A stretch of DNA of 64,000 nt from Sphingomonas sp. Leaf407 (GCF_001425385.1 NZ_LMQO01000002.1:558001-622000), one strand, 5' to 3'; counted from the stretch's first letter, positions 1-10,664 are shown. A program made the numbers and translations. The notes: a model not told the origin generated them from the sequence alone.

Positions 1-161
1 TTTTCGTCGGAAGACGCCATCGGACCCGCGATCCGATAGCCTTCGCCCATCCAGTTGAGCATGTCGCGGTCGCGACACCCCCGGCTGCAGAACGGGCGAT
101 GGTCCACGGTGGCGGGGTTGCCGCACAGCGGGCATTTGTTACGGGAAGCGAGCCTGGACAT
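1..161 (-). CDS. yacG: DNA gyrase inhibitor/zinc-binding protein YacG (3' end cut by window edge)
   Basis: Fifty-three codons are visible from the ATG at 161; the C-terminus lies outside the window. The protein opens MSRLASRNKCPLCG and has four zinc-ligand cysteines at residues 10, 13, 25 and 29 (CPLCG and FCSRGC), followed by the conserved RDxDxxxW segment. YacG is a small treble-clef protein that binds GyrB and inhibits gyrase in E. coli. Its start overlaps the end of the upstream RNase E/G gene by 23 bases, so the two are probably translationally coupled. Family assignment is firm from the zinc-finger spacing; the physiological role here is inferred from family knowledge. Confidence 0.88.
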   Translation of the reverse strand, partial: MSRLASRNKCPLCGNPATVDHRPFCSRGCRDRDMLNWMGEGYRIAGPMASSDE

Positions 162-1116
162 GGCCGCCGGATATGGCAAGCATGGCGTCGCCCCGCAAGG
201 CGAGTGCGGTGCCCAGCATGCGTTCGACCGCCGCTACCCAGTCGGGATGCGCGGCGATGACCGCCACTACTGCCGGATGCGCGGTCAGCGTGCGTTCGCC
301 GCTGCCGCCGGTCCGCTCCGCCTGACGCAACAGCGCGCGGGCGTGGGCGGCGGGATCGGCGAACAGCTCGACCAACGAAGCGCGGCTGCGGCGGCGGACG
401 ATCTGGAGGAAGCCGAAGCCGTTGACGGCGGTGCGCTTGAACGGTTGCGGCAGGGCCGCGTCGACCGCGTCGGCGGCGGCGATGCGAACGGCCTTGTCGC
501 CGACGGTCGGCAGGTCGATGCCGATTGATCCGGTGATGTCGAGCCGCGCGATCGCCCGCGCCGCCGCGCGCGCGCCGGCGATGGCGAGGTCGGCGGGGGC
601 AAGGTCGCCGTCGATGTCGATCAGCGTCATCGCCGGGGTGGGGTGGATCGACAGTGCGCCGCCGACGAACATGACCGTCCGCGTCGCCGCTTCCTCGATC
701 AGTTCGGCCCATCCGGCTTGCGTCAGCAGGTCGCGATCGTACGGGCCGGGCAGATGCGCGCCGGGCAGGTCGGCAAGGCTCGGCGCGGGACCTATGATGG
801 CATCTGGCGCGGCGGGGCGGGCGCGGGCGCGTTTGGGCTTGCCGGGTTCGGGCAGCGCGGGGCGGGTGATCTCGATGCGCAGCGTCGCACCTTCGGTCAC
901 GGCGCGCGGCAGGGGGTGGAGCAGCGCCTCGCCATCGTCCCATGCGACGATGCCCTCGTTGCGGACAGGCAGACGGCGGACGAGGCGCGCGGTCAGGATC
1001 GTGCCGGCGCGGAGCAGATCGTCGGGGTCGATCCGCGCCTCGACGATCGCGCCATCGACGAGCCTCGCCGCGCGCGTCTCGCCGATGCCGCGCTCGACGA
1101 TCCAGCCTTCAGCCAA
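139..1116 (-). CDS. Ribonuclease E/G family protein
   Basis: 325-residue, short alphaproteobacterial form of the RNase E/G family, which cleaves single-stranded RNA in rRNA maturation and mRNA turnover. Visible family signatures are the LIDIDGD segment around residues 165-171 and GIDLPTVGDK around 199-208, which carry the aspartates expected to bind the catalytic metal, and NGFGFLQIVRRRSRASL near 232-248, the counterpart of the conserved EITRKR helix. The N-terminal S1 region is weakly conserved and there is no C-terminal scaffold domain as in full RNase E. It overlaps maf upstream by 8 bases and yacG downstream by 23 bases, an infA-maf-rng-yacG order common in alphaproteobacteria. Confidence 0.87.
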   Translation of the reverse strand: MAEGWIVERGIGETRAARLVDGAIVEARIDPDDLLRAGTILTARLVRRLPVRNEGIVAWDDGEALLHPLPRAVTEGATLRIEITRPALPEPGKPKRARARPAAPDAIIGPAPSLADLPGAHLPGPYDRDLLTQAGWAELIEEAATRTVMFVGGALSIHPTPAMTLIDIDGDLAPADLAIAGARAAARAIARLDITGSIGIDLPTVGDKAVRIAAADAVDAALPQPFKRTAVNGFGFLQIVRRRSRASLVELFADPAAHARALLRQAERTGGSGERTLTAHPAVVAVIAAHPDWVAAVERMLGTALALRGDAMLAISGGHVQARFP

Positions 1117-1678
1117 GCGGGACGCCGGCGGTTTCCAGCAGCGCGCGGGTGTCGAACAGCGGCAGGCCGATCACGCCCGAATGGCTGCCCGACAGGAAAC
1201 GGACGAAGGCTTCGGCGCGGCCCTGGATCGCATAGCCGCCGGCCTTGCCCAGTCCTTCGCCGCAGGCGACATAGGCGTCGATCTCACGCGGTTCGAGGCG
1301 TTTGAACGCGACGATCGTGTCACTGACACGGGTGCGCGCGGTGCCGTCGGGCATCAGCACGCAGACGGCGGACAGGCAATGATGCCGCCGGCCCGACAGC
1401 AGCCCAAGCAACTCGCGCTGGACCGTTTCGGTGGTGGCGGGCGGCAGGATGCGCCGGCCAACGGCGATGGTGGTGTCGCCCGCCAGCACGACCGCGCCGT
1501 CGACGGGGCCGATCGCGCGCGCCTTCGCCTCGGCCAGCCGCAGCGCATAAGGGCGCGGCAGTTCGTGCGCGAGCGGGCTCTCATCGATGTCGGGCGCTTC
1601 GACGCGGTCGGGCACCGCGCCGATCCGCGCCAGCAGGTCGCGGCGACGGGGCGAGGTGGAGGCGAGGATCAGGCGCAT
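1109..1678 (-). CDS. maf: Maf family nucleoside triphosphate pyrophosphatase
   Basis: 189 residues, the usual Maf length. The N-terminus MRLILASTSPRRR carries the family signature (LASxSPRR) and AGDTTI at 66-71 is the metal-binding loop. Maf proteins hydrolyse non-canonical or modified NTPs (dTTP/UTP or m7GTP, depending on subfamily) and act as house-cleaning enzymes. I chose the ATG at 1678, which begins directly at the LILAS strand; an in-frame ATG four codons upstream (1690) is possible. It lies between infA and the RNase gene, overlapping the latter by 8 bases, so it is probably co-transcribed with them. Subfamily specificity cannot be read with certainty. Confidence 0.9.
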   Translation of the reverse strand: MRLILASTSPRRRDLLARIGAVPDRVEAPDIDESPLAHELPRPYALRLAEAKARAIGPVDGAVVLAGDTTIAVGRRILPPATTETVQRELLGLLSGRRHHCLSAVCVLMPDGTARTRVSDTIVAFKRLEPREIDAYVACGEGLGKAGGYAIQGRAEAFVRFLSGSHSGVIGLPLFDTRALLETAGVPLG

Positions 1679-1704
1679 GGCCGGGGCCATGGAAACCGCC
1701 ACGC

Positions 1705-1923
1705 TTACTTGAAGCGGTAGGTGATGCGACCCTTGGTGAGATCGTACGGGGTCAGTTCGACGAGCACCTCGTCGCCCACCAGCACGCGGATGCGGTTCTT
1801 GCGCATCTTGCCGGCGGTATGCCCCAGAATCTCGTGATCGTTCTCGAGCCGGACGCGGAACATCGCGTTGGGCAACAGCTCGACCACCTGGCCGCGCATT
1901 TCGAGAAGTTCTTCCTTCGCCAA
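1705..1923 (-). CDS. infA: Translation initiation factor IF-1 (TTG start)
   Basis: 72 residues, full length for IF-1. The body ([18 protein letters not shown] at the start, [16 protein letters not shown] at the end) is a textbook S1/OB-fold IF-1 that occupies the ribosomal A site during initiation. No ATG fits: the conserved AKEE follows a TTG at 1923, preceded by a GAGG Shine-Dalgarno-like sequence with about 8 bases between. I therefore annotate TTG as the start codon. A 26-base gap separates it from maf, consistent with one operon. Confidence 0.93.
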   Translation of the reverse strand: MAKEELLEMRGQVVELLPNAMFRVRLENDHEILGHTAGKMRKNRIRVLVGDEVLVELTPYDLTKGRITYRFK

Positions 1924-2254
1924 ACAAATACCTCGTGTGAATAGCACGCCGCAGCAAACCGGGCGGGTTCCCATAGGCGCTGCTCGCAAAAAAGGAAAGC
2001 GCGATCCGCCGGGCGCGCGGGCGGCACGGCCGGTCGATGTTCGCTGACGGTCCCGATGTGGGCGGCAAGGCAGCGAAAGGCAAGGCCCATCCGTATCGTC
2101 CACCCCGGACTTGTTCCGGGGTCCACCCAGCCGGAAACGCTGCCGCTTGAGGCTTGGGCCACATCGATCGCCGCACCGTGGGCCCCGGAACAAGTCCGGG
2201 GTGATGAAGTGGAGGGGGCGCGCCGATATGTGACTGTCGATCCGGCCCCATCCG
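1924..2254. other. Intergenic stretch between infA and the S9 peptidase gene
   Basis: 331 bases with no convincing gene. The part next to infA must hold its promoter and carries the ribosome-binding site. The part nearer the peptidase gene contains a large inverted repeat (listed separately). Open frames here are continuations of infA reading frames without family signatures. Confidence 0.7.
2099..2205. repeat. Dispersed palindromic element, family B (copy 1)
   Basis: Left arm CACCCCGGACTTGTTCCGGG at 2101-2120 continues into a GTCCACC edge. The inverted right arm, a near-exact complement (CCCCGGAACAAGTCCGGGG), ends near 2203. Each arm is itself a small hairpin (CCCCGGAC/GTTCCGGGG), so the unit can fold as two hairpins or one long stem. 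A second copy lies at 30122-30227. The element ends about 50 bases past the stop of the S9 peptidase gene. Confidence 0.8.
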
Positions 2255-4210
2255 TCACGCCGGGTTATGCGCTTTCAGGAAGTCGGTCATCTCCCGCAGG
2301 AACTGCAACCGGTCTTCGCTGCGCGAAAAGAAATGGTCGCCGAGCGGTTGTTCGACATAGCGGTGGGCCTTCCCCGCGCGTTTCAGTTCGGCGGCGAGCA
2401 TGCGCGATTGGGCGACCGGCACGCGCTTGTCCTGCTTGCCGTGCATCAGCAGGATCGGCGTCGAGAAATCGGCGGCGTGGAAGCGCGGCGACACCGTCTG
2501 GAAATCGGGGGCCTGTTTGCGCAGCCAGTCGCCGATCGTCCGGCCGTTCAGGAACTGGCTGTCGTAGCGGCGCAGCGCCGCCAAGTCGGATACGCCGGCA
2601 TAGGAGACGGCGCAGCGATAGAGGCCACCGTCGCGCTGTGCCGCGCGCATCGCCGCATAGCCGCCGTAGGACGCGCCGACCATGCAGACCCGCTTGGGAT
2701 CGGCGATCCCCTGTTTCGCGAGATGGGTGACGGCGTCGTTCAGGTCGTCCTGCATCTTCAGGCCCCATTCGCCCGCGCCCTTGCGGGCGAACGCGGTGCC
2801 ATAGCCCGACGAGCCACGATAATTGGGCTGGATCACGACATAGCCGAGTTCGGCCAGATATTGCGTCCACCAGTCCCAGCCTTCGCTGTCGCGTGCCGAG
2901 GGGCCGCCGTGCGGCAGGACGATCAGCGGCAGGTTCTTCTGCCCCGGCCGGTGGCGCGGCATCGTCAGCACCGCCTCGATCGGGGTGCCGTCGCGCGCGG
3001 CGTAGCGGATGGTGCTGACGGGCGAGAGGCGGCGGCCCTGCAACGCGGCGCTGCTCCAGCCGACGCGCTTCATCGCCGCGTCGCTGCTGTCCCAGTAATA
3101 GAGGCCGCCGGCCTGGTTGGGCGCTCCGACCTCGACCAGAAACCGGTCGCGCGCCTTGTCCCACGATACCAGCCGCGCGCGCCGGTCGCCGACCGCCTTG
3201 TCGATATTCTCCTGAAGCGTCTTCAGCTTGGGATCGAACCAGACGTTGCGCCGATAGCGGTCGGTCACGGACACGCCGGCGATGTCGTTCTCGGTCGCAT
3301 TGTCGGTGATGCCGTCGACGTCATAGCCTTCGAGGCTGTAGAGCTTCTTGCCGAGCGCGAGGTCGGGCAGCGATACCTCATAGACGCTGGTGAAGCCGCC
3401 TTCGTCGTCGAAGGCGATCGCGCTGCCATCGGCGCGGAAGGTGATCGGCACGGTCAGCCCGTCCTCGTCGCGGCGTTCGCGCCGGGCGATGACGCGAAAC
3501 TCCTCGGCATTGTTCGCGCGGTAGAGCAGCGCCGAGCGGCGCGTCTGGTCGCTGTATTGATAGGCGGCGCGGACCTGCCCCTCGCCATCGGCGTACCAGT
3601 CGTAGATGTTGTTGCGTCCGCCGACGATCCGGCGCGACCGGCCGGTCGAGACATCGACCTCGAACACCGCCGGGTTAAAGTCCTCCTCGCGCTCGATCCC
3701 GGTCTGGCGCGACAGCAGGATGCGCGGGCTGCCGTCGTGCGCGGTCCACAGGACATTGTCGGCACGCAGCCCCGACTTGTCCCAGTCGATGCGGTTGCTC
3801 TTTTTCAAGTCGGCGCTGATGCCGATCATCCGGGTGATGTAGACGTCGGTGCCGTACAGCATCTGCCGCGCGCCGACGCCGACGATCAGCCAGTCGTCGT
3901 TGACCCAGCGCCACCAGTTGATGTCGGTATTCTCGGGCGCGCCGAGCAGCGCCGGCTTGCCGCCGCCGAACAGGTCGGACACGACGAGGACCTGCTGCCC
4001 GCCGACCGCCTGTTTGGCGACGACCTTCATGCCATTGGGCGACAGCCGGGGCGATTCATAGGCGGGCAATGTCGCGAACACGGTGATCGGCACCGGGGCA
4101 TTGGCATCCACCGCGGCGGGGGCGGGCGGCGGGGGCGGTGGCGTCTGCGCCGGCAGCGCGGTGGCCAGCGCCAGGCCGATCCAGAGCGGATGGTGCAGTA
4201 TCGTCGTCAT
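2255..4210 (-). CDS. S9 family prolyl oligopeptidase-type serine peptidase
   Basis: 651 residues with an N-terminal hydrophobic segment (residues 8-20) resembling a signal peptide followed by a proline run, so it is likely exported to the periplasm. Residues 40-390 look like the beta-propeller of dipeptidyl/acylaminoacyl peptidases. The C-terminal alpha/beta-hydrolase domain carries the triad: Ser514 in VGASYGGYA, Asp594 in [10 protein letters not shown] and His626 in LGDHFFSR, with the HGGPSARD oxyanion motif near 434. Family members degrade oligopeptides or remove N-terminal residues. The start at 4210 was chosen because it opens directly into the signal peptide. Exact substrate is unknown. 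Confidence 0.88.
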   Translation of the reverse strand: MTTILHHPLWIGLALATALPAQTPPPPPPAPAAVDANAPVPITVFATLPAYESPRLSPNGMKVVAKQAVGGQQVLVVSDLFGGGKPALLGAPENTDINWWRWVNDDWLIVGVGARQMLYGTDVYITRMIGISADLKKSNRIDWDKSGLRADNVLWTAHDGSPRILLSRQTGIEREEDFNPAVFEVDVSTGRSRRIVGGRNNIYDWYADGEGQVRAAYQYSDQTRRSALLYRANNAEEFRVIARRERRDEDGLTVPITFRADGSAIAFDDEGGFTSVYEVSLPDLALGKKLYSLEGYDVDGITDNATENDIAGVSVTDRYRRNVWFDPKLKTLQENIDKAVGDRRARLVSWDKARDRFLVEVGAPNQAGGLYYWDSSDAAMKRVGWSSAALQGRRLSPVSTIRYAARDGTPIEAVLTMPRHRPGQKNLPLIVLPHGGPSARDSEGWDWWTQYLAELGYVVIQPNYRGSSGYGTAFARKGAGEWGLKMQDDLNDAVTHLAKQGIADPKRVCMVGASYGGYAAMRAAQRDGGLYRCAVSYAGVSDLAALRRYDSQFLNGRTIGDWLRKQAPDFQTVSPRFHAADFSTPILLMHGKQDKRVPVAQSRMLAAELKRAGKAHRYVEQPLGDHFFSRSEDRLQFLREMTDFLKAHNPA

Positions 4211-4334
4211 GGTTCCCCCGTTGCGGCGGGGGCGGGAGGGGCGGCGGTGTCCCCCGACACCCGCCGCACCGCCCGAATCGATCCCCCCGTCCTGTCCGAC
4301 TATTGCGCGGTGGCGGGCGGGGCGCAATCGACTG

Positions 4335-6503
4335 TCAGCCGCCGCCGGCCAGGGCGCTCAGCAGCAGCAGCGCGACGATGTTGGTGATCTTTATCATCGG
4401 ATTGACGGCGGGGCCGGCGGTGTCCTTGTACGGATCGCCCACCGTGTCGCCGGTGATGGCGGCCTTGTGCGCTTCGGACCCCTTGCCGCCGTGATTGCCG
4501 TCCTCGATATATTTCTTGGCATTGTCCCAAGCGCCGCCGCCGCTGGTCATCGAGATGGCGACGAACAGGCCGGAAACGATGACGCCCAAGAGCATCGCGC
4601 CCAGCGCCGCGAACCCCTGCGCCTGTCCCGCCACCAGCATGACGATATAATAGACCGCGATCGGCGACAGGACGGGGAGGAGCGAGGGCACGATCATCTC
4701 GCGGATTGCGGCGCGGGTGACGATGTCGACGGTGCGGCCGTAATTGGGGCGGCTGGTGCCGGCCATGATGCCGGGGTCGGCGGCGAATTGCTGGCGGACG
4801 TCCTCCACTACCGATCCCGCCGCGCGGCCAACGGCGGTCATCCCGAACGCGCCAAACAGATAGGGGAGCAAGGCACCCAGCAACAATCCGACGATGACAT
4901 AGGGATTGGACAGCGAGAAATCGACGATCAGGTCGGGGAAGAACAGCTTGAGGTCGGTGGTATAGGCCCCGAACAACACCAGTGCCGCCAGCGCCGCCGA
5001 ACCGATCGCATAGCCCTTCGTCACCGCCTTGGTCGTGTTGCCGACCGCGTCGAGCGCGTCGGTGCGGCGGCGGACCTCTTCGGGCAGGTTTGCCATTTCG
5101 GCGATGCCGCCGGCATTGTCGGTGACGGGGCCATAGGCATCGAGTGCCACGACCATGCCGGCGAGCGCGAGCAGCGCGGTGGCGGCGAAGGCGACGCCGA
5201 TGATCCCGGCCAGTTGATAGGAGGCGACGACCGCGACGACGATCACCAGCGTCGGCAACGCGGTCGATTCGAGGCTGATGGCAAGGCCCTGGATGACGTT
5301 GGTGCCGTGGCCGGTGACGCTGGCCTTCGCGATCGACTTGACCGGGCGATAGGCGGTGCCGGTGTAATATTCGGTGATCCACACCAGCGCGGCGGTGACG
5401 GCGAGGCCGATCATCATGCACCAGAACAGGTCCATGCCGGTGAAGCTCTGTCCCGCGACCGGGGCCTGCGCGCCGAGCGCCCCTTCCACGGTCAGCGTGT
5501 CGCCGCCCGGATCGAGGAAGCCCGCGCCGCCGATCACCGCGTTCATGTCACCCAGCGTATAGCTGGCGGCGAGATAGATCGCGGGGACGGCGAGCAGCAC
5601 CGTGGTCCAGAACCCCTTGTAGAGCGCGCCCATGATCGACTGGCCCTTGCCCAGCCGGACCATATAGGTGCCGATGATCGAGGTGAGGATGCACACCCCG
5701 CCGACGATCAGCGGCAGCGCCATCAGCCGCAGCAGTTCCTGCGGAGGAGCCTGAACCAGCAGCGCGATCGACACCATCGTCAGGCCGATCGTCACGACAT
5801 AGGTCTCGAAGAGGTCGGCGGCCATGCCGGCGCAGTCACCGACATTGTCGCCGACATTGTCGGCGATGACGGCGGGGTTGCGCGGATCGTCCTCGGGAAT
5901 ACCCGCCTCGACCTTGCCGACGAGGTCGGCGCCGACGTCCGCCGCCTTCGTAAAGATGCCGCCGCCCAGCCGCGCGAAGATCGAGATCAGCGACGCGCCG
6001 AAGGCGAGCGCGGTCAGCACCTCCACCACCTCGCGGTCGCCCGGACCATGGCCGGCGATGGCGACGAGATACCAGAACACGCCCGCGATCGCGATGAGGC
6101 CGAGACCGGCGACCAGCATGCCGGTGATCGCGCCCGAGCGGAAGGCGAGGGTGAGGCCGCCCTGGAGCGAGGTCCGCGCGGCCTCGGCGGTGCGGACGTT
6201 GGCGCGGACCGAAATCTCCATGCCGACATAGCCGGCGACGCCCGAGAGGATCGCGCCGATCAGGAAGCCGACCGTCGACAGGGGGCCGAGCGTCGGGAAC
6301 AGCAGGATGGCGACGACGATGCCGACGACGGCGATGGTGCGATATTGCCGGCCGAGATAGGCCTTCGCTCCTTCCTGAATGGCGGCGGCAATATCCTGCA
6401 TCCGCGCATTGCCGGGGGATGCGCGCAGCACCTGCCCGGCGGTCAGCGCGCCATAGAGGACGGCGATCACGCCGCACGCGATGGCCAGATAGACGATCGT
6501 CAT
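4335..6503 (-). CDS. hppA: Membrane-bound H+-translocating pyrophosphatase, K+-insensitive type
   Basis: 722 residues with about 16 membrane segments. It couples hydrolysis of inorganic pyrophosphate to proton export across the inner membrane. Diagnostic stretches include the [16 protein letters not shown] N-terminal motif, the [16 protein letters not shown] substrate-binding motif, and [20 protein letters not shown]. The lysine in NTTKA, where potassium-dependent enzymes have alanine, marks the K+-insensitive class. The ATG at 6503 lies 11 bases after an AGGAGG; an in-frame TTG at 6512 sits too close to that site to be preferred. The gene stands alone between the S9 peptidase and thiL. Confidence 0.95.
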   Translation of the reverse strand: MTIVYLAIACGVIAVLYGALTAGQVLRASPGNARMQDIAAAIQEGAKAYLGRQYRTIAVVGIVVAILLFPTLGPLSTVGFLIGAILSGVAGYVGMEISVRANVRTAEAARTSLQGGLTLAFRSGAITGMLVAGLGLIAIAGVFWYLVAIAGHGPGDREVVEVLTALAFGASLISIFARLGGGIFTKAADVGADLVGKVEAGIPEDDPRNPAVIADNVGDNVGDCAGMAADLFETYVVTIGLTMVSIALLVQAPPQELLRLMALPLIVGGVCILTSIIGTYMVRLGKGQSIMGALYKGFWTTVLLAVPAIYLAASYTLGDMNAVIGGAGFLDPGGDTLTVEGALGAQAPVAGQSFTGMDLFWCMMIGLAVTAALVWITEYYTGTAYRPVKSIAKASVTGHGTNVIQGLAISLESTALPTLVIVVAVVASYQLAGIIGVAFAATALLALAGMVVALDAYGPVTDNAGGIAEMANLPEEVRRRTDALDAVGNTTKAVTKGYAIGSAALAALVLFGAYTTDLKLFFPDLIVDFSLSNPYVIVGLLLGALLPYLFGAFGMTAVGRAAGSVVEDVRQQFAADPGIMAGTSRPNYGRTVDIVTRAAIREMIVPSLLPVLSPIAVYYIVMLVAGQAQGFAALGAMLLGVIVSGLFVAISMTSGGGAWDNAKKYIEDGNHGGKGSEAHKAAITGDTVGDPYKDTAGPAVNPMIKITNIVALLLLSALAGGG

Positions 6504-6598
6504 ATGTTGCAACCCCTCCTGCGTGGGGCCGCCCGGCTGTGTCGTCGGGTCGAACCCTGTGGCGGCAGCTTATGCCGATGGGCGGGGGAGGCAAGCGG

Positions 6599-7483
6599 TT
6601 AGTGGTGCTGGTATCCCAGCCGGGCGGGGAGCGGCACCGGCCGGTCGCCGTCGACCAGCCACAGGCCGTTGCCTTGGTCGAACCGGCCGACCTGCGTGGC
6701 GGCGACCGGGGGCGTCGCGCCGGGGGGCAGGGCGAAGAGCAGTTCGTAATCGTCGCCGGCGGTCGCGGCGGTCAGGGCGTCGCCGCCGAAGCCGCGCAGC
6801 GCGTCGGACAGCGGCACCTTGGCCAGATCGATCGTGACCGCGACGCCGCTGGCCGCCGCCATCCGGGTCGCGTCGATCAGCAGGCCGTCGGACACGTCCA
6901 TCATCGCGGTGACATGGGCAGCGAGCGTCTGCCCCTCGGCGAGCCGAGGGGTGGGGCGGCGGTAGCGACCCAGCAGGGTAGCCGGACCGTCCGCGCCCTG
7001 CGCGATGGCGAGGCCCGCGCCGGCATCGCCGATCGTGCCCGTCACCCAGAGCGTGTCGCCGGCCTTCGCACCGCTGCGCAAGGGGGCCGAGGCGCTGCGG
7101 CCGATCGCGGTCAGCGAGAGGAGGCGGGGTGCCCCGGTGGGCAGGCGGACGGTGTCGCCGCCGAGCAGTGGACAATCGAACGCGCGCAGCACCCGGTCGA
7201 GCCCGGCAAGGAACGCCCGGTCCCAGCCATCGTCGCCGATCGGATAGCCGAGCATCACCCCCACCGGCACCGCGCCCTTGGCCGCGAGATCGGACAGGTT
7301 GGTCGCCACCAGCTTCCACGCGACGTCGCCCGGCGGATCGCTGTCGAGGAAATGGACGCCGGCGATGATCAGGTCCTTGGTCAGCACGAGGCTGCCCAGA
7401 TGCGCGGCGTCGTCGGTGAGACCGATCGCGCCGGGGTGGAGCGGCAGGGTGCGCAGCAGGCTAAGGAAGTCGGCCTCGGTCAT
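6599..7483 (-). CDS. thiL: Thiamine-monophosphate kinase
   Basis: 294 residues. ThiL phosphorylates thiamine monophosphate with ATP to the active cofactor thiamine diphosphate. The N-terminal GLTDDAAHL segment supplies the Mg-binding aspartates and DVSDGLLIDATRMAAASG is the PurM/ThiL-family motif; GDDYELLFA near the C-terminus is also conserved. The start ATG at 7483 overlaps the stop of the upstream DUF2332 gene as ATGA, indicating translational coupling. An ATG five codons further upstream is in frame but less likely. No thiamine riboswitch was seen. Confidence 0.93.
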   Translation of the reverse strand: MTEADFLSLLRTLPLHPGAIGLTDDAAHLGSLVLTKDLIIAGVHFLDSDPPGDVAWKLVATNLSDLAAKGAVPVGVMLGYPIGDDGWDRAFLAGLDRVLRAFDCPLLGGDTVRLPTGAPRLLSLTAIGRSASAPLRSGAKAGDTLWVTGTIGDAGAGLAIAQGADGPATLLGRYRRPTPRLAEGQTLAAHVTAMMDVSDGLLIDATRMAAASGVAVTIDLAKVPLSDALRGFGGDALTAATAGDDYELLFALPPGATPPVAATQVGRFDQGNGLWLVDGDRPVPLPARLGYQHH

Positions 7484-8511
7484 GTCGCCTCGATCCATGT
7501 GCCATGGGCGTGGGCGATGGCGAGCATGCGTGCCGTGCCATTGCCGGGCCAGCTCTGTACCCATAATTCCTGCCGTCGCAGGACGCGCTCGGGCTCCATC
7601 CGTACCCATGCCAGCGGGCGGGCATCGGTGGCGCGGGTCGCGGCATCGTTCATCATCGCGGTGATCGCCGCGCAGCGTTCGTCGCCGAGATATTGCCAGA
7701 CCACCGAATGCATCAGCACCCGCGTCACCCCCGCCCCCTGCGGTTCGGCCAGACGCGCGCCGAGCCAGTCGACCGCGTCCCCCGCCGCCAGATCGACCGG
7801 CCGGTCGCGCAGCATCGCGGTGGCAGCGGCGAGACGGACTTGCCGTTCGGGCTGATCCGCCCAGATATAACCGGCAAGCCGTCGCGCGAGCGCCGGATCG
7901 GTCGTATCGAGCGGGCGGAGGTCGACGCCGCGGACCGACTCGAAGGTGACGGGAACGGCGGGCGGCGGCGGGCCGCGCCAGTCGGGGCGGAGGACGACCG
8001 GGGCATCGACCGGACCGGTCGGGGTGCCGCCCAGATCGAACCGATAGCGATCGATCAGCAGGTTGAGCCCGGCGCTCGACCCGATCTCCAGCAGCTCGAT
8101 ACGGGGGCCGTGCCGCCGGGCGACCTCCAGCAGACCGGCCATCAGCACGCCCGATCGCATCGGTTCGTTGGTCTGTGGCGGGCCGTCGAGCCACGGCAGC
8201 AACGCCGCGTCATGGGCGATCAGCGCATCGCCCAGCACCGCCGCCGCATCGCCCTGTCCCGCAAACAGCCGGGTCAGCGCAGGATCGATTCCGCTGCGCG
8301 CCATATCGTGCAGCCCGCCGGCCAGCCGGAGCGGCAGCGCATCGGCGATCGGTTCGCCAACCCAGTCGAGCACGGCCGCACCGGTGCGGCTGTCGCGCGA
8401 CAGCGCGGCGGCAAGGCCGGTGCAGACCGCGGCGGTGATCGGGGCATCCATCGCCGCGCAAAAGGCGGCTTGGCTGTGAAAGGCGGCGCGAATCAGGGCG
8501 TCATCGGGCAT
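7480..8511 (-). CDS. DUF2332 family protein
   Basis: 343 residues. The conserved core LLEIGSSAGLNLLIDRYRF, a glycine-rich loop resembling the SAM-binding motif I of class I methyltransferases, identifies the DUF2332 family, whose biochemical role is not established. C-terminal segments VLMHSVVWQYL and PLAWVRMEPE are also typical. It is coupled to thiL by an ATGA overlap and is divergent from hisG with a 50-base gap, so the two promoters share a short region. No membrane segment or signal peptide is apparent. A methyltransferase-like activity is an inference from the glycine loop only. Confidence 0.82.
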   Translation of the reverse strand: MPDDALIRAAFHSQAAFCAAMDAPITAAVCTGLAAALSRDSRTGAAVLDWVGEPIADALPLRLAGGLHDMARSGIDPALTRLFAGQGDAAAVLGDALIAHDAALLPWLDGPPQTNEPMRSGVLMAGLLEVARRHGPRIELLEIGSSAGLNLLIDRYRFDLGGTPTGPVDAPVVLRPDWRGPPPPAVPVTFESVRGVDLRPLDTTDPALARRLAGYIWADQPERQVRLAAATAMLRDRPVDLAAGDAVDWLGARLAEPQGAGVTRVLMHSVVWQYLGDERCAAITAMMNDAATRATDARPLAWVRMEPERVLRRQELWVQSWPGNGTARMLAIAHAHGTWIEAT

Positions 8512-8561
8512 GACCGGCGTGTTGCGCCCGACCTTCCCCCCAAGTAAAGCCCGCCCAGCCC

Positions 8562-9212
8562 ATGACCGATCCCATCATCATCGCCGTGCCCAAGGGGCGC
8601 ATCCTCGACGAAGCGATGCCGCTGCTGGCGCAGGCCGGCATCCGGCCCGAGGCCGCCTTTTCCGATCCCGACAGCCGGGCGTTGCGTTTTCGCACCGACC
8701 GCGCCGACATCGACCTGATCCGGGTGCGCGCGTTCGACGTCGCGACCTTCGTCGCGCATGGCGCGGCGCAGCTCGGCATCGTCGGGTCGGACGTGCTGGC
8801 CGAGTTCGACTATTCGGAGCTGTACGCGCCGGTCGACCTCAAGATCGGCCATTGCCGCATCTCGGTGGCCGAGCCCGCCGACATGGCGGCGACCGACGAT
8901 CCGCGCGGGTGGAGCCATGTGCGGATCGCCACCAAATATCCCTATACCACCCGCCGCCATTTCGCCGCGCGCGGCGTGCAGGCGGAATGCGTGAAGCTGA
9001 ACGGCGCGATGGAACTGGCCCCGGTGCTGGGCCTCGCGCCGCGCATCGTCGACCTCGTCTCGTCGGGGCGGACGCTCAAGGAGAATGGCCTCGTGGAAGT
9101 CGAGACGATCGCCGAGGTGACGTCGCGCCTCGTCGTCAACCGGGCGGCGTTCAAGACGCGGCCGCAGGTCGTGCCGCTGGTCGAGGCGTTTCGCCGGGCG
9201 GTGGCGGCATGA
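8562..9212 (+). CDS. hisG: ATP phosphoribosyltransferase, short (HisZ-dependent) form
   Basis: 216 residues, first enzyme of histidine biosynthesis (ATP + PRPP to phosphoribosyl-ATP). The start [18 protein letters not shown] and the GIVGSDVL and [13 protein letters not shown] motifs (PRPP-binding) are diagnostic. The short length lacks the C-terminal ACT-like regulatory domain, so the enzyme is expected to need the HisRS-like subunit HisZ, not present in this window. Its stop overlaps the hisD start as ATGA. Confidence 0.95.
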   Translation: MTDPIIIAVPKGRILDEAMPLLAQAGIRPEAAFSDPDSRALRFRTDRADIDLIRVRAFDVATFVAHGAAQLGIVGSDVLAEFDYSELYAPVDLKIGHCRISVAEPADMAATDDPRGWSHVRIATKYPYTTRRHFAARGVQAECVKLNGAMELAPVLGLAPRIVDLVSSGRTLKENGLVEVETIAEVTSRLVVNRAAFKTRPQVVPLVEAFRRAVAA

Positions 9213-10510
9213 TCCGGCTGGATGCCGATGCGGCGGGCTTCGCCGCCGATTTCACCGCGCTGGTCGAGGGGCGGCGCGAGGCCGACGGCGATGTGGCGCG
9301 CGACGTGGCGGCGATCCTGCGGTCGGTGCGCGAGGATGGCGACGCGGCGGTGCGGGCGTTTACGCAGAAGTTCGACGGCCATGATCCCGATACGACCGGC
9401 TGGCGGATCGAGCGCTCGACGTGCGACGCGGCGCTGGCCGGGCTGGACCCGGAACTGCGGGCGGCGCTGGAATTGGCGCACGAGCGGATCGTCGCCTATC
9501 ACGCCAAGCAACGGCCCGAGGATCGCGACGAGGTGGATGACGCCGGCGTCCGGCTGGGCGCGCGGTGGAGCGCGGTGGCGGCCGCCGGGGTCTATGTGCC
9601 CGGCGGGCGCGCGGCCTATCCGTCATCGGTGCTGATGAACGTGGTGCCGGCCAGGGTCGCCGGGGTCGAGCGGATCGTGATGGTGACGCCCACGCCCAAC
9701 GGCGAGGTCAATCCGCTGGTGCTGGCCGCCGCGGCGCTTGCCGGGGTGGACGAGGTGTGGCGGATCGGTGGGGCGCAGGCGGTCGCGGCGCTGGCCTATG
9801 GCACCGACCGGATCAAGCCGGTCGACGTCGTGACCGGGCCGGGCAATGCGTGGGTCGCCGAGGCCAAGCGGCAGTTGTACGGCGTGGTCGGCATCGACAT
9901 GGTCGCGGGGCCGTCGGAGATCGTGGTGGTCGCTGACGGCGCGAACGACCCGGCGTGGATCGCCGCCGACCTGCTGAGCCAGGCCGAGCATGACCCGACC
10001 AGCCAGTCGATCCTGTTCACCGACGATGCGGGCTTTGCCGACCGGGTCGCGCAAGCGGTCGACGCGCAGATCGCCGAGCTGGCGACGGCGAAGGTCGCGC
10101 GGGCGAGCTGGGATGCCAACGGGGCGATCGTGCTGGTGCCGACGCTGGTCGACGCCATGCCGCTGGTCGACCGGCTGGCGCCCGAGCATCTCGAACTGGC
10201 GGTCGAGGACCCCGAGCCGTTGTTCGCGCTGGTGCGCAATGCCGGGTCGGTGTTCCTCGGGCGGTACACGCCCGAGGCGGTCGGCGATTATGTCGCGGGG
10301 CCGAACCATGTGCTGCCGACCGGGCGGCGGGCGCGCTTCGCGTCGGGGCTGTCGGTGCTGGATTACATGAAGCGCACGAGCTTCCTCGGGCTGGACCGCG
10401 CGGCGCTGGGGCGGATCGGGCCGGCGGCGGTGACGCTAGCGGGGGCCGAGGGGTTGCCGGCGCATGCGCGGTCGGTCGCCATTCGACTAGGTGCGCCGGG
10501 CGAGGCGTAG
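9209..10510 (+). CDS. hisD: Histidinol dehydrogenase
   Basis: 433 residues, zinc- and NAD-dependent enzyme for the last two steps of histidine biosynthesis (histidinol to histidine). Recognisable motifs are [20 protein letters not shown], the [16 protein letters not shown] segment, [27 protein letters not shown] and the metal/substrate residues around [12 protein letters not shown] and APEHLEL. The ATG at 9209 overlaps the hisG stop (ATGA), a coupled two-gene operon. Downstream is a repeat-rich gap before nusB rather than other his genes. Confidence 0.96.
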   Translation: MIRLDADAAGFAADFTALVEGRREADGDVARDVAAILRSVREDGDAAVRAFTQKFDGHDPDTTGWRIERSTCDAALAGLDPELRAALELAHERIVAYHAKQRPEDRDEVDDAGVRLGARWSAVAAAGVYVPGGRAAYPSSVLMNVVPARVAGVERIVMVTPTPNGEVNPLVLAAAALAGVDEVWRIGGAQAVAALAYGTDRIKPVDVVTGPGNAWVAEAKRQLYGVVGIDMVAGPSEIVVVADGANDPAWIAADLLSQAEHDPTSQSILFTDDAGFADRVAQAVDAQIAELATAKVARASWDANGAIVLVPTLVDAMPLVDRLAPEHLELAVEDPEPLFALVRNAGSVFLGRYTPEAVGDYVAGPNHVLPTGRRARFASGLSVLDYMKRTSFLGLDRAALGRIGPAAVTLAGAEGLPAHARSVAIRLGAPGEA

Positions 10511-10664
10511 CGAAGCAGCGCCGGGTGAGGTGCAGCAAAGCTGCATCGAGCCGTAGTAGGCGCTGCCGGCCGGCGGCGCGGGAAGCGCCGTCCGACGGCA
10601 CGGGCTTTGCCCGTGGCGGGCCGAATTGGGTGCCGTTCGGGGCGGCGTTGCGGGCCATCGCGGC

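Noticed and set aside
1924..2098. Possible small RNA or riboswitch upstream of infA
   Set aside because: No conserved riboswitch core or strong terminator hairpin was found.
4083..6602. Long open frame of more than 800 codons opposite hppA
   Set aside because: Its product is Arg/Asp/His/Gly-rich without any family signature, and it lies fully antisense to hppA, whose motifs are unambiguous. Such frames are common in high-GC codon-biased DNA.
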